Source: Enterobacter cancerogenus (GTDB taxonomy: Bacteria; Pseudomonadota; Gammaproteobacteria; Enterobacterales; Enterobacteriaceae). From it: a stretch of 64,000 nt of DNA. The translations under genes and the position numbers were made by a program. The notes under the pieces were generated by a model. The model made no database searches, was not told where the DNA came from, and saw nothing but the letters and a program-made list of their open reading frames with translations. Positions 1 through 8,745 of the stretch are shown here, one piece after another (within the stretch, counting starts at the first letter, position 1; each line of letters begins with the position of its first letter). The stretch covers positions 2,108,001-2,172,000 of the forward strand of contig NZ_CP077290.1 in the NCBI RefSeq assembly GCF_019047785.1, given 5' to 3'.

Positions 1-98
1 AATCCATGATCGGAACAAATCGGAATCGGCGATCCTGAGTTCGGAATCAGTGATCGCCACAAATCGGAATGGGTGATCGGTTTGCGTCGGAATACGCA
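1..98. mobile_element. Terminal end of an IS21-like insertion sequence (partial)
   Basis: Three imperfect 16-bp units of the form TCGGAATSRGYGATCS lie at 20-35, 41-56 and 64-79. A fourth TCGGAAT is at 87-93, just before a CA dinucleotide at 97-98. Read on the minus strand, the end begins TGCGTATTCCG and continues into tandem internal repeats. Multiple internal repeats plus a TG...CA terminus are typical of the IS21 family. No transposase is visible because the element runs off the left edge. Family assignment is by architecture only. The following 99-311 is AT-rich and I see no gene in it. Confidence 0.5.
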
Positions 99-311
99 TT
101 AAAAGAACAGTTTTGGTAAACTACCCCCATTTGTATAAATTTATTCTATTGCATTTGGTGAGCACGCACACGCTCACCTTTATCATATTTACTATCCCAT
201 CAATTCGCGGAAAGAACTTTTAAATCTTACTAATTCTAAATATCTCGCTGTTCATCCATTCACATTAAGCCTATTTCGCAATTATATTTCTTATTGAAAC
301 ATTAGAGCGAA

Positions 312-1244
312 TTATCTATTCCAGAGCGCTTTGTGTATTTTTCCTGTCTGGTGATAATCGGAAACCAGATCGATAAACTCTTTAAAATCCTTGTTCTCTA
401 CCACCAAGCGGTTGACGGATTGCCAATCAATACTGGTTCGCTCTCGTGCAGGAATCAGAGTTTGGCTATTACCGGGATCTTGCGGATTAAGAAGGATCAC
501 GCCAATACCATGCAATGCACACAACATCTGCAGTTCTCTTTCTACGCCACGCTGCTTATCTTCATTTATTTCGGTCGCGACGAGATAACCAAAATGGGCC
601 CAGCTTGAATTGCTCACAGCTTGGAAGAAACATTCTCGAACATTGCTACGGTTAAGCTGACGTTTTACTTCAAAAGACCACAGACGGGTTAAACGCCCTT
701 CGCTATACCGTACACAGTTTTGCACGACGCTATCCCAACCTTTATCGAGAGGCTGCAATGCAACAATATCAGGATAAAGCCAATGGTTTGCCCCAAGACC
801 TTTGTTATTGCTTGAACGCTTTTCATCGATACGACGGCAAAGTAATTCTTCTTCCTCAGAAAGGTACTCAATCAAAAGCGGGTAAAGAGCATGCTCAGAA
901 AAAGCTACCGTCTCAGCAGACGGAGTCGGAGCAATATCAAAAGATGACTCTTGTTGCACGCCATTGTCGATTTCCTTACCCCAGTAATAAAGTCTGGGCC
1001 GAGGTTTGTCACGCGTCATAACCTGAGGACACATCGCTTTTGCCTGAACTGTTCTGCTCCCACCGACTTCAGCAGCTATTTGACTCAAGAAATCTTCATC
1101 ACTGGCGAATCTAGGATTTTGACGCTTTACAGCAAGCTCTGCGCCATAGTAATCAATGATTTTTTGGGCAAGCTGACGGGCTGTAAATTGCTCATCAGGA
1201 TTAGCCTGAAGAACATTAATAATCATCTGTGGGCGACTAGTCAT
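312..1244 (-). CDS. HrgA/COG2958-like protein: N-terminal winged helix plus PD-(D/E)xK-like domain
   Basis: The 310-residue protein starts with a helical segment (about 1-75) resembling the HARE/winged-helix DNA-binding domains found in restriction-associated proteins. The C-terminal half carries YPDIV (D near 158) and, 34 residues later, FEVK (E192, K194). This spacing and the surrounding hydrophobic strands fit a PD-(D/E)xK nuclease core. I recall similar proteins as COG2958 or HrgA, the latter replacing a restriction gene in Helicobacter; their function is not established. The start has a good ribosome site (AGGAGC). It sits alone between an IS end and an integrase beside leuX, a common place for defence cargo. 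A nuclease role is inference; it could be a non-catalytic DNA-binding protein. Confidence 0.6.
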   Translation of the reverse strand: MTSRPQMIINVLQANPDEQFTARQLAQKIIDYYGAELAVKRQNPRFASDEDFLSQIAAEVGGSRTVQAKAMCPQVMTRDKPRPRLYYWGKEIDNGVQQESSFDIAPTPSAETVAFSEHALYPLLIEYLSEEEELLCRRIDEKRSSNNKGLGANHWLYPDIVALQPLDKGWDSVVQNCVRYSEGRLTRLWSFEVKRQLNRSNVRECFFQAVSNSSWAHFGYLVATEINEDKQRGVERELQMLCALHGIGVILLNPQDPGNSQTLIPARERTSIDWQSVNRLVVENKDFKEFIDLVSDYHQTGKIHKALWNR

Positions 1245-1475
1245 GGCTCCTGCCTTTGATGTAACAGTAAGAACGCTTCTATCTGAATGAATGGCTAAAT
1301 CTCAGATGCTGCTTTTCTGATGAAACAGTGTAAAACTACCTATCACTTGAACCAAGCTTACAATATGATTTTTTGGCATTGAACAACAGATTTCATTACA
1401 AAAACGAGCACCGCATCAGAAGCCATGTTAAAGAAAAAATAAGGTATGTCAGACACATACCTTAAATACATCTAA

Positions 1476-2732
1476 TCATTCCATGCTTAATTTGGCAAAA
1501 TCAAACGGACTCACCGCCTTCTCACGATTCGCATCAAGAAAATCAGCCCACCACTGCAGCATCAGTCTGCGCTCATCCAGATGCTCGGCCTTATGAATAT
1601 AAGCCGCACGCACAGAGTTACGCTCCATATGGCTCATCTGCCGTTCAACCGCATCCCTTGACCACAATCCCGATTCTATCAACGAGCTACATGCCATCGT
1701 CCTGAAACCATGCCCACAAACCTCTATCTTAGTGTCATAACCCATAACGCGCAGAGCCTTGTTTACCGTATTTTCACTCATCGGTTTACGATGGTCGTGA
1801 TCGCCAATGAAAACAAAATCGCGATCGCCACTAAGTTTGTGCACCTGTTTAAGGATTGCTAACGCCTGACGAGATAACGGCACCAAATGAGGTGTACGCA
1901 TTTTTGAGCCGCGTTGGGAGTGCTTTATCCCTTCGATAGCCTCGCGCTCTGCGGGTATCGTCCACATTGATGTTTCAAAATCGATCTCAGACCAACGAGC
2001 AAAACGCAATTCGCTGGAGCGGATGAAGACAAGGAGGGTTAACTCAACGGCAAGACGAGTCAAAGGCCTGCCGGTATAGTTATCAATGCGCTGAAGCAGT
2101 TCGGGAATACGTCTCAACTCTAGCGCAGGCCTATGCTGCCGGTTACTTGAAGCAACAGCACCGACCATCTCCTGTGCCGGGTTATAATCAAGCAAACCAC
2201 TCTGTACGGCATAACGCATAATTGCCGTAGTTCGCTGTTGCAGTCGTGACGCGACCTCAAGACGTCCAGACATCTCTACGGCTTTTATCGGGGCTAACAA
2301 ATCCCGTGTTTTAAGTTCGGCTATATTACGTTTGCCAATAGCTGGAAAGAGATTGTCCTCCAGGCTTTTCAGCACTCGTCGGCTATGTTCTTCCGACCAC
2401 TTTTTATTTGTGGCATGCCATTCAACAGCTAGCTGTTCGAAAGTACGCGCCTCTTCCAACTCAACCTTATCATTTTTCTTTTTGTCTCCCGGATCAATGC
2501 TGTTTGCCAAAAGCTTACGAGCTTCTTCACGGCGAGCCCTTGCATCAGCGAGTGACACGTCAGGGTAAACCCCCAGAGCCAGCATCTTTTGCTTTCCGCC
2601 AAATCGGTACTGCAAACGCCAGTACTTAGAGCCATTTGGATGAACAAGAAGGTGCATACCGTTGCCATCAGTAAGCTTGTATTGCTTCTCCATTGGCTTG
2701 GCTGTTCTGACTTTGATATCTGTTAGAGCCAT
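1476..2732 (-). CDS. P4-type tyrosine recombinase (island integrase)
   Basis: The 418-residue protein has the DUF4102 arm-binding domain (about 1-85), a SAM-like core-binding domain (about 95-200) and the catalytic domain (about 205-400). The tyrosine-recombinase signature is visible: arginine in RSSELRFARW, HGFR (H-x-x-R), the second His in SHMERN and the nucleophilic Tyr in AAYIHKAEH. Enzymes of this family insert genomic islands into the 3' ends of tRNA genes. Here it points away from, and lies 186 bp beyond, the 3' end of leuX, the same arrangement as intB next to leuX in E. coli. The island body must extend left of the window because no second copy of the tRNA end is found inside it. The gene appears intact. 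Confidence 0.93.
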   Translation of the reverse strand: MALTDIKVRTAKPMEKQYKLTDGNGMHLLVHPNGSKYWRLQYRFGGKQKMLALGVYPDVSLADARARREEARKLLANSIDPGDKKKNDKVELEEARTFEQLAVEWHATNKKWSEEHSRRVLKSLEDNLFPAIGKRNIAELKTRDLLAPIKAVEMSGRLEVASRLQQRTTAIMRYAVQSGLLDYNPAQEMVGAVASSNRQHRPALELRRIPELLQRIDNYTGRPLTRLAVELTLLVFIRSSELRFARWSEIDFETSMWTIPAEREAIEGIKHSQRGSKMRTPHLVPLSRQALAILKQVHKLSGDRDFVFIGDHDHRKPMSENTVNKALRVMGYDTKIEVCGHGFRTMACSSLIESGLWSRDAVERQMSHMERNSVRAAYIHKAEHLDERRLMLQWWADFLDANREKAVSPFDFAKLSME

Positions 2733-2746
2733 GCTTATCCCCTCCC

Positions 2747-2805
2747 TGTTGGTACAAGCATTATCGAACCAGAAATACCATCATCTGTACCAACATCTGT
2801 TGGTA
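2747..2805. promoter_or_regulatory. Repeated TGTTGGTA sites upstream of the integrase
   Basis: TGTTGGTA occurs at 2747-2754 and 2798-2805, and its complement TACCAACA at 2788-2795. The last two form an 18-bp inverted repeat (8-bp arms, 2-bp centre). The sites lie between the integrase start and leuX, where arm-type binding sites and the integrase promoter are expected. A role in recombination or autoregulation is inferred from position. Confidence 0.4.
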
Positions 2806-2881
2806 GATGTACGTTGAAGTCGGTTGACCTTGAGAGAGTTACTATAGCGGGAAAGATAGGTAAATACTGGATTTCAGGCAC

Positions 2882-2905
2882 AAAAAAAGACGTCCGTTGA
2901 CGTCT
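2882..2905 (-). terminator. Rho-independent terminator of leuX
   Basis: On the minus strand the stem AGACGTC, loop AACG and stem GACGTCT is followed by a run of T residues. It starts 14 bp after the end of the mature tRNA. Confidence 0.8.
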
Positions 2906-2918
2906 ATTGATGTTCCGA

Positions 2919-3003
2919 TGGTGCCGAAGGCCGGACTCGAACCGGCACGTATTTCTACGGTTGATTTTGAATCAACTGCGTCTACCGATTTCGCCACTTC
3001 GGC
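2919..3003 (-). tRNA. leuX: tRNA-Leu (anticodon CAA)
   Basis: An 85-nt class II tRNA begins GCCGAAGTGGCG and ends with the encoded CCA. The anticodon loop TTCAAAA gives CAA, which reads UUG. A variable arm and the T-loop GGTTCGAGTCC are present. Identity as leuX rests on the anticodon, the adjacent P4-type integrase and the nearby argI/rraB genes, as in E. coli. The 3' end is the likely attachment core of the island on its left. Confidence 0.98.
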
Positions 3004-3109
3004 ACTGAAGGGGATGCGGAAACGTTGTGGATTATACCTGTCGCGCGCCGCCATGCAAGCGGCGACGCGCTAAACCCGCGCTAAGTGCCCAAAAAACCAG
3101 CGCCCTTCG

Positions 3110-3832
3110 TCACTCCAGCTCAGACACTGCCAGCCGAATCACGCCTGCCGCCTTCTGCTCCGGCAGCGCCAGCACCTTCGCCCACATCTCCTGCACCATA
3201 TCGCAGGAGAGCTTCTCTTTGCCCGCCGCCTTCTCCGGCATCTGCAACAGCTGGATGTCCTCGCCGTACTTATCGGCAAGTTGCTTCATAATCGGTCGCA
3301 CATCCTCGACGGCCGCCTCGCGTTCGGCCGGTGTCACGGTGTGGCGGTTTTTGCCGTAGGCCGCGCGCATCATGTCGGCGTCGGCCTGCATGCGCCGCGC
3401 CATCAGGTCTTTATCCAGCATGCGCATCGGGTTCACGCCGCCCTTCACCGCCGGGTAGAGGAAGCGGAAGCAGGCGTCGTCGCTCACCTTCTGGATGGCG
3501 GCGGTCTGCTCCATGTTGATGGTCATGTAGTTCACCACGTTGGCGTCCGGGGCGTTTTGCAGGCGCGACATCTGCAGATGCAGGATCTGCGGCTGGATGG
3601 TGTCGATAATCTGCTGCTCCGGCTCGCCCGCTTTTTGCAGGGCGGCCATCTGGTCGAGGATGCGCTGATGCAGCGCGGGCTCCTGCTCCTTAATCACCTG
3701 CCAAGCGGGCATCGCGTTAAGGGCAGCATCCATCTGCTGTTCCGGCGCGCGCTGCCTGTCGAAGAACACCCAGAACGCCACGGCGGCGGCCACCACCACA
3801 ACAATTATGCTACGGGTCCACGTTTTATTCAT
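3110..3832 (-). CDS. Uncharacterised membrane-anchored protein
   Basis: I do not recognise a functional family. The 240-residue protein has a short basic N-terminus (MNKTWTR) and one hydrophobic segment (about 8-25), without an obvious cleavage site, so it probably anchors to the inner membrane. The rest is hydrophilic, helical and rich in Gln, Met and Ala, and should face the periplasm. One Cys lies in each of two regions (DDACFRF and LSCDMVQ), which could pair. It starts 30 bp after the miaE stop codon on the same strand, suggesting co-transcription with rraB and miaE. Homologues probably exist in related enterobacteria, but no activity should be assumed. Confidence 0.75.
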   Translation of the reverse strand: MNKTWTRSIIVVVVAAAVAFWVFFDRQRAPEQQMDAALNAMPAWQVIKEQEPALHQRILDQMAALQKAGEPEQQIIDTIQPQILHLQMSRLQNAPDANVVNYMTINMEQTAAIQKVSDDACFRFLYPAVKGGVNPMRMLDKDLMARRMQADADMMRAAYGKNRHTVTPAEREAAVEDVRPIMKQLADKYGEDIQLLQMPEKAAGKEKLSCDMVQEMWAKVLALPEQKAAGVIRLAVSELE

Positions 3833-3862
3833 CTCGCATCCTTATACTTGCGTTATGCCGGT

Positions 3863-4621
3863 TTACACCGGCACGCCGCTGTGGAAGCGAAACTCGTGGT
3901 CCGGTGTCGTGATAAGTGTGGCTTCAATTTCACCAAAATGCTGTATGCGCGGTGAGATATCGTTATCACTCACCTGTTGGGCAAGTGCCAGATAGTCCTG
4001 ATAATGCCGCGCTTCGGAGCGCAGCAGTGAGAGATAGAACTTCTGCAGATCGTCGTCGAGGAACGGGGCCAGCGCGGCGAAGCGTTCGCAGGAGCGGGCT
4101 TCAATGTACGCCCCGCAGATAAGCTTGTCGATCAGCGTCAGCGGTTCGTGGGTGCGTACTTCTTTCAGCATCCCTTTGGCGTAGCGGCTGGCGGTGATTT
4201 TGACGTAAGGAATGTTGCGGGCCAGCATCGCCTCGCGCACCTGCCAGAAGTGGTGCAGCTCCTCTTTAATCAGCAGCACCATGCTGTCGATGAGCGCCTG
4301 TCCCCACGGATCGTCGGTTTTGGGCATCACGCTTTTGCCAATCTGCTTGTGCAGGGCGATGAAATCGGGTTCCGGGCCGTCGCGGAAGGTGAACAGTTCG
4401 TAGGGTTTGAGCCAGTCGAGCAACGCGTCGGCACCGCTTTCGTCGGCGACGTATTTGCGCACCAGCAACAGTGCAGTCTGGGCGGCCTTCAGCTCGCACA
4501 CCATGTGATCGGTGAGGAGCAGCGGCAGGTTTGCCGGGTCGCGGGCTTTATCAATCCATGCTTGCGGAGTCGGGCACTGGAGGAAGTTGAGTACGGGGGC
4601 GAGTATCTGCGGGTAATCCAT
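3863..4621 (-). CDS. miaE: tRNA-(ms2io6A37) hydroxylase MiaE
   Basis: This non-haem diiron monooxygenase hydroxylates the isopentenyl group of ms2i6A at position 37 of tRNAs reading U-starting codons. At 252 residues it matches the family length. The iron-binding pattern of a ferritin-like four-helix bundle is visible: KEELHHFW (E-x-x-H) and SCERF...RSEARHYQDY (E and E-x-x-H). It lies 47 bp downstream of rraB on the same strand. The gene occurs next to argI and rraB in Salmonella and is absent from E. coli K-12, so it helps place this organism among miaE-positive enterobacteria. Confidence 0.93.
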   Translation of the reverse strand: MDYPQILAPVLNFLQCPTPQAWIDKARDPANLPLLLTDHMVCELKAAQTALLLVRKYVADESGADALLDWLKPYELFTFRDGPEPDFIALHKQIGKSVMPKTDDPWGQALIDSMVLLIKEELHHFWQVREAMLARNIPYVKITASRYAKGMLKEVRTHEPLTLIDKLICGAYIEARSCERFAALAPFLDDDLQKFYLSLLRSEARHYQDYLALAQQVSDNDISPRIQHFGEIEATLITTPDHEFRFHSGVPV

Positions 4622-4668
4622 GGTTCTGCCTTGAAAAAAGCGGTGGCACGCGCCACCGCCTGAAACGC

Positions 4669-5094
4669 TTAGTGACGCACGCCGTCGTCGTCTTCGTCGA
4701 TGTAATCTTCGTCGTCGCCTTCTTCGCCCTCTTCACCGTTCGGATCTTCGAAGTAGGTTCCCCAGCCGTCGTATTCCACGTCAAACTTCTCGGCCAGGTT
4801 CATTAGCTGTTCTACCTGGGCGTCGATCAGCTCTGCCTTCAGCGCGCCTTCGCTCAGGATGTCGCAGCAGATGACGGTGTCGCCCTCTTCCACTTCCAGC
4901 TCTTCCGGCTCGGTCACTTCGTAACCCAGTTTGAAGGCTTCAACCGCCATTTTTTCCAGCGCGTCAAAATCGTCAGCAGAGAAATGGTGCTCGATGGTGT
5001 ACAGCGCGTCCGGATCGCTTCCGTCTTCCAGCAGTTCTTCAATAATCAGGCGCGTCTCTTCGCGTTGCTCTTCCAGGTGTTCCGGGTTTGCCAT
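4669..5094 (-). CDS. rraB: Ribonuclease E inhibitor RraB
   Basis: RraB binds the C-terminal scaffold of RNase E and alters degradosome composition and mRNA turnover. The 141-residue protein begins [14 protein letters not shown], like E. coli RraB, and ends in a strongly acidic tail ([18 protein letters not shown]). It is first in a likely rraB-miaE-orf operon and diverges from argI, with 164 bp between the two start codons. Length and neighbourhood both match the E. coli gene (yjgD). Confidence 0.95.
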   Translation of the reverse strand: MANPEHLEEQREETRLIIEELLEDGSDPDALYTIEHHFSADDFDALEKMAVEAFKLGYEVTEPEELEVEEGDTVICCDILSEGALKAELIDAQVEQLMNLAEKFDVEYDGWGTYFEDPNGEEGEEGDDEDYIDEDDDGVRH

Positions 5095-5191
5095 GGCTCA
5101 ATCCTCTTTAAAGTGCGGCAGATACTTCTATTTTCACACACGGACGTGTTTGCCTCCACCTTTGTAAGAAAGATTTGTGAAACAGGGTTGC

Positions 5192-5230
5192 AAATGAATA
5201 ATTACACATATAAAGTGAATTTTAATTCAA
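5192..5230 (+). promoter_or_regulatory. Tandem ARG boxes of argI
   Basis: Two 18-bp sites, 5192-5209 and 5213-5230, are separated by 3 bp, the standard geometry for binding one ArgR hexamer. The second, AAGTGAATTTTAATTCAA, is close to the consensus TGAATwwwwATTCA; the first keeps TGAAT and a degraded right half. They end 28 bp before the argI start codon and should give arginine repression. Confidence 0.85.
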
Positions 5231-5258
5231 TAAGTGGCGTTTGCCATGCGAGGATAAA

Positions 5259-6263
5259 ATGTCCGATTTGTACAAAAAACACTTTCTGAAATTGCTCGAT
5301 TTTACCCCTGCACAGTTCACTTCTCTGCTGACCCTTGCCGCACAGCTCAAAGCCGATAAAAAAAAGGGCAAGGAAGTACAAAAGCTTACCGGTAAAAACA
5401 TCGCGCTCATCTTCGAAAAAGACTCGACCCGTACACGTTGCTCTTTCGAAGTTGCCGCATTTGACCAGGGCGCACGCGTTACGTATTTAGGGCCGAGCGG
5501 CAGCCAGATTGGGCATAAAGAGTCAATTAAGGATACCGCACGCGTGCTCGGGCGGATATACGACGGCATTCAGTACCGCGGTCACGGCCAGGACGTGGTC
5601 GAAACGCTGGCGCAATATGCAGGCGTGCCGGTGTGGAACGGGCTGACCAACGAGTTCCACCCAACGCAGCTGCTGGCGGACCTGCTCACCATGCAGGAGC
5701 ACCTGCCGGGCAAGGCATTTAACGAGATGACGCTGGTCTATGCGGGCGATGCGCGCAACAACATGGGCAACTCGATGCTGGAAGCGGCAGCGTTGACCGG
5801 GCTGGATCTGCGTCTGGTGGCCCCGAAAGCCTGCTGGCCGGAAGCGAGCCTGGTGGCGGAGTGCAGCGCGCTGGCAGAGAAGCATGGCGGGAAGATCACC
5901 CTGACGGAAGATGTGGCGGCAGGCGTGAAGGGCGCGGACTTTATCTATACCGACGTGTGGGTGTCGATGGGCGAGCCGAAAGAGAAGTGGGCGGAGCGGA
6001 TTGCGCTGCTGCGCGGCTATCAGGTGAATGCACAGATGATGGCGCTGACCGGCAACCCGGACGTGAAGTTCCTGCACTGTCTGCCCGCGTTCCATGACGA
6101 CCAGACCACGCTCGGCAAGCAGATGGCGAAAGAGTTCGATCTGCACGGCGGGATGGAGGTGACGGACGAGGTGTTTGAGTCACCGGCGAGCATCGTGTTT
6201 GACCAGGCGGAAAACCGGATGCATACGATTAAGGCGGTGATGGTGGCGACGCTTGGGGAGTAA
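5259..6263 (+). CDS. argI: Ornithine carbamoyltransferase, biosynthetic
   Basis: The enzyme joins carbamoyl phosphate and ornithine to make citrulline in arginine synthesis. The 334-residue protein has the carbamoyl-phosphate motif STRTR (near 55), HPTQ (near 133), the ornithine loop DVWVSMGE (near 231) and HCLP (near 273). An upstream in-frame TTG at 5241 is open, but ATG 5259 is chosen because it gives MSDLYKKHF, as in E. coli ArgI, with GAGG just ahead. Paired ARG boxes upstream mark it as the anabolic copy. A close paralogue sits at 9778-10782 in the deiminase operon. Confidence 0.97.
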   Translation: MSDLYKKHFLKLLDFTPAQFTSLLTLAAQLKADKKKGKEVQKLTGKNIALIFEKDSTRTRCSFEVAAFDQGARVTYLGPSGSQIGHKESIKDTARVLGRIYDGIQYRGHGQDVVETLAQYAGVPVWNGLTNEFHPTQLLADLLTMQEHLPGKAFNEMTLVYAGDARNNMGNSMLEAAALTGLDLRLVAPKACWPEASLVAECSALAEKHGGKITLTEDVAAGVKGADFIYTDVWVSMGEPKEKWAERIALLRGYQVNAQMMALTGNPDVKFLHCLPAFHDDQTTLGKQMAKEFDLHGGMEVTDEVFESPASIVFDQAENRMHTIKAVMVATLGE

Positions 6264-6285
6264 TGGACTCTTCTGCGGTCTGGTG

Positions 6286-6380
6286 CCCTCATCCCGGCCC
6301 TCTCCCCAAAGGGGCGAGGGGGTAAAGACGGCTCGGTGCAGTCCCCTCTCCCCCGTGGGGAGAGGGTTAGGGTGAGGGGT
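6286..6380. repeat. Paired CCCTC/GAGGG palindromic repeat after argI
   Basis: Two units, each with an internal CTCTCCCC...GGGGAGAG hairpin, face each other: CCCTCATCCCGGCC... at the left and ...GGTTAGGGTGAGGG at the right. The same family recurs at 9660, 35296, 39010 and 47326. It fills the convergent gap between argI and tabA and may stabilise or terminate both transcripts. Confidence 0.8.
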
Positions 6381-6385
6381 AAAGG

Positions 6386-6871
<486 letters not shown>

Positions 6872-7327
6872 TTAATCTTTTATACGAGAATTCAGACTGC
6901 CATACCACCCCTTTTTAAACGAGATTTGCGCGAACGCATGTTTATCGGGAATTGTGTTAAATATTTGTATGTCGTCCACAGGCAATTATGCAGAGGTTAT
7001 GCATAACCCCTGCCCGGCGCGATCGCACAACAAACTTAACTGGCTGAATTTAAATGATTAATAACAAAACTCCGTGTCGCCTCACACTTTACTCTTTTGG
7101 TTATGTGCTGAAAAATTCAATAATTATTTATGGATTTTCCTTAAGTCAAAAATAGATAATTGTGAATAATGCATAGCCATTCTCGTTCCTGATTAAAATC
7201 CTTTTAAATCATTATGATATCTAATTATTTCAAAAGATTGCCATCTACAAATTAATAACAACCTCGAATAAAGCCAATAGATCATGCTTAGCTATTCATC
7301 CGCAAATAATAGCCAATTAATCATTAT

Positions 7328-7341
7328 CTGATTCGAATCAT
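7328..7341 (+). promoter_or_regulatory. Candidate FNR box upstream of arcA
   Basis: CTGATTCGAATCAT matches TTGAT-N4-ATCAA except at the two outermost bases and contains a 12-bp perfect palindrome. It lies in the 676-bp AT-rich gap between tabA and arcA. FNR/ANR proteins commonly switch on arginine deiminase operons without oxygen. It is near -90 relative to the proposed arcA start of transcription. Confidence 0.5.
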
Positions 7342-7376
7342 GCAATTGAATACAAACCGCGTAATATCGCTTTTCG

Positions 7377-7392
7377 CGTGAGCAATATCACA
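7377..7392 (+). promoter_or_regulatory. Candidate CRP site and promoter of arcA
   Basis: CGTGAGCAATATCACA matches TGTGA-N6-TCACA at 9 of 10 positions. A weak -10 hexamer TAGTAT at 7413-7418 would put the transcription start near 7425 and this site near -41, the class II activator position. The rest of the tabA-arcA gap shows no gene; a degraded ARG-like half site is at 7283-7300. Confidence 0.5.
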
Positions 7393-7514
7393 TTAACGAT
7401 TATTCAACCGCCTAGTATGAGTCTCGAAATCAATTGAGCTTAGCCGCCATGGAGTTAATTACACCGCATGGCGCATGCCCTTTTTATTCTGAAAAAACGG
7501 TTTAAGGAATAATT

Positions 7515-8735
7515 ATGGAAAAGCATTACGTCGGTTCTGAAATTGGTCAATTGCGTAGCGTTATGCTGCACCGCCCAAATTTAAGCCTGAAACGGTTAAC
7601 GCCATCGAACTGTCAGGAGCTGTTATTCGACGATGTTCTGTCGGTCGAGCGGGCGGGTGAGGAGCATGACATCTTCGCAAACACGCTGCGTGAGCAGGGT
7701 GTGGAAGTCCTGCTGTTGACCGACCTTCTTACTCAAACGCTTGATATTGCAGAAGCAAAAGCGTGGCTGCTGGAGACGCAAATCTCCGATTATCGCCTTG
7801 GGCCCACCTTTGCCACCGACGTGCGCGGCTGGCTGGCAGATATGCCGCACCGCGAGCTGGCGCGTCGCTTAAGCGGCGGATTAACCTACGGCGAAATTCC
7901 TGCCGCGATTAAAAATATGGTTGTCGATACCCATACGGCGAATGATTTTATTATGAAGCCGCTGCCCAACCATTTATTTACCCGCGACACCTCCTGCTGG
8001 ATTTATAACGGCGTATCAATTAACCCAATGGCCAAACCGGCACGTCAGCGTGAAACCAATAACCTGCGGGCAATATATCGCTGGCACCCGGCGTTTGCCG
8101 ACGGCGATTTTATTAAATACTTCGGCGACGAAAATATTAATTACGACCACGCCACCTTAGAAGGCGGTGATGTGCTGGTGATTGGCCGCGGGGCGGTATT
8201 AATCGGATTGTCTGAACGCACCACGCCGCAGGGGGTCGAGTTCCTCGCGAACAGTTTATTCCAGCATCGTCAGGCCGAGCGGGTGATCGCCGTTGAACTG
8301 CCGAAACACCGCTCATGCATGCACCTCGACACCGTCATGACCCACATCGACGTGGACACCTTCTCCGTCTACCCGGAAGTGGTGCGCAAAGATGCCCAGT
8401 GCTGGACGCTCACCCCGGACGGACGCGGCGGCCTGCTGCGCACCCAGGAAACCGACCTGCTGCACGCCATCGAAAAAGCCCTCGGCATTAACCAGGTGCG
8501 CCTGATCACCACAGGCGGCGATGCCTTTGAAGCCGAACGCGAGCAGTGGAACGACGCCAACAACGTCCTGACCATCCGCCCGGGCGTGGTGATCGGCTAC
8601 GAGCGCAACATCTGGACTAACGAGAAGTACGACAAAGCCGGGATAACCGTACTGCCTATCCCGGGCGACGAACTGGGACGCGGACGCGGCGGCGCACGCT
8701 GCATGAGCTGCCCGCTGGAACGTGACGGAATTTAA
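7515..8735 (+). CDS. arcA: Arginine deiminase
   Basis: The enzyme hydrolyses arginine to citrulline and ammonia, the first step of the ATP-yielding deiminase pathway. The 406-residue protein has the guanidine-modifying catalytic set: nucleophile Cys399 in [10 protein letters not shown] at the C-terminus, His270 in [11 protein letters not shown], and Glu216 in LEGGDV. The start has AAGGAAT upstream. It opens a tight operon arcA-arcC-arcB-carrier-argR. Besides yielding ATP, the pathway releases ammonia that protects against acid. Candidate FNR and CRP sites upstream fit induction when oxygen and preferred carbon are scarce. Confidence 0.97.
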   Translation: MEKHYVGSEIGQLRSVMLHRPNLSLKRLTPSNCQELLFDDVLSVERAGEEHDIFANTLREQGVEVLLLTDLLTQTLDIAEAKAWLLETQISDYRLGPTFATDVRGWLADMPHRELARRLSGGLTYGEIPAAIKNMVVDTHTANDFIMKPLPNHLFTRDTSCWIYNGVSINPMAKPARQRETNNLRAIYRWHPAFADGDFIKYFGDENINYDHATLEGGDVLVIGRGAVLIGLSERTTPQGVEFLANSLFQHRQAERVIAVELPKHRSCMHLDTVMTHIDVDTFSVYPEVVRKDAQCWTLTPDGRGGLLRTQETDLLHAIEKALGINQVRLITTGGDAFEAEREQWNDANNVLTIRPGVVIGYERNIWTNEKYDKAGITVLPIPGDELGRGRGGARCMSCPLERDGI

Positions 8736-8745
8736 AGGAGCCACT

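Noticed and set aside
1..79. Short regularly spaced repeats that could suggest a CRISPR array
   Set aside because: Units are imperfect, only 16 bp, 21-23 bp apart with 5-7 bp between them, and end in an IS-like CA terminus.
1..2918. A second copy of the leuX 3' end (attachment site) inside the window
   Set aside because: No repeat of the tRNA terminal sequence was found left of 2919; the far end of the island must lie outside the window.
7110..7176. ARG boxes for arcA near 7111 (TGAAAAATTCA) and 7163 (TGAATAATGCAT)
   Set aside because: The first has arms 3 bp too close and the second has only one good half, so neither meets the 18-bp pattern seen at argI.
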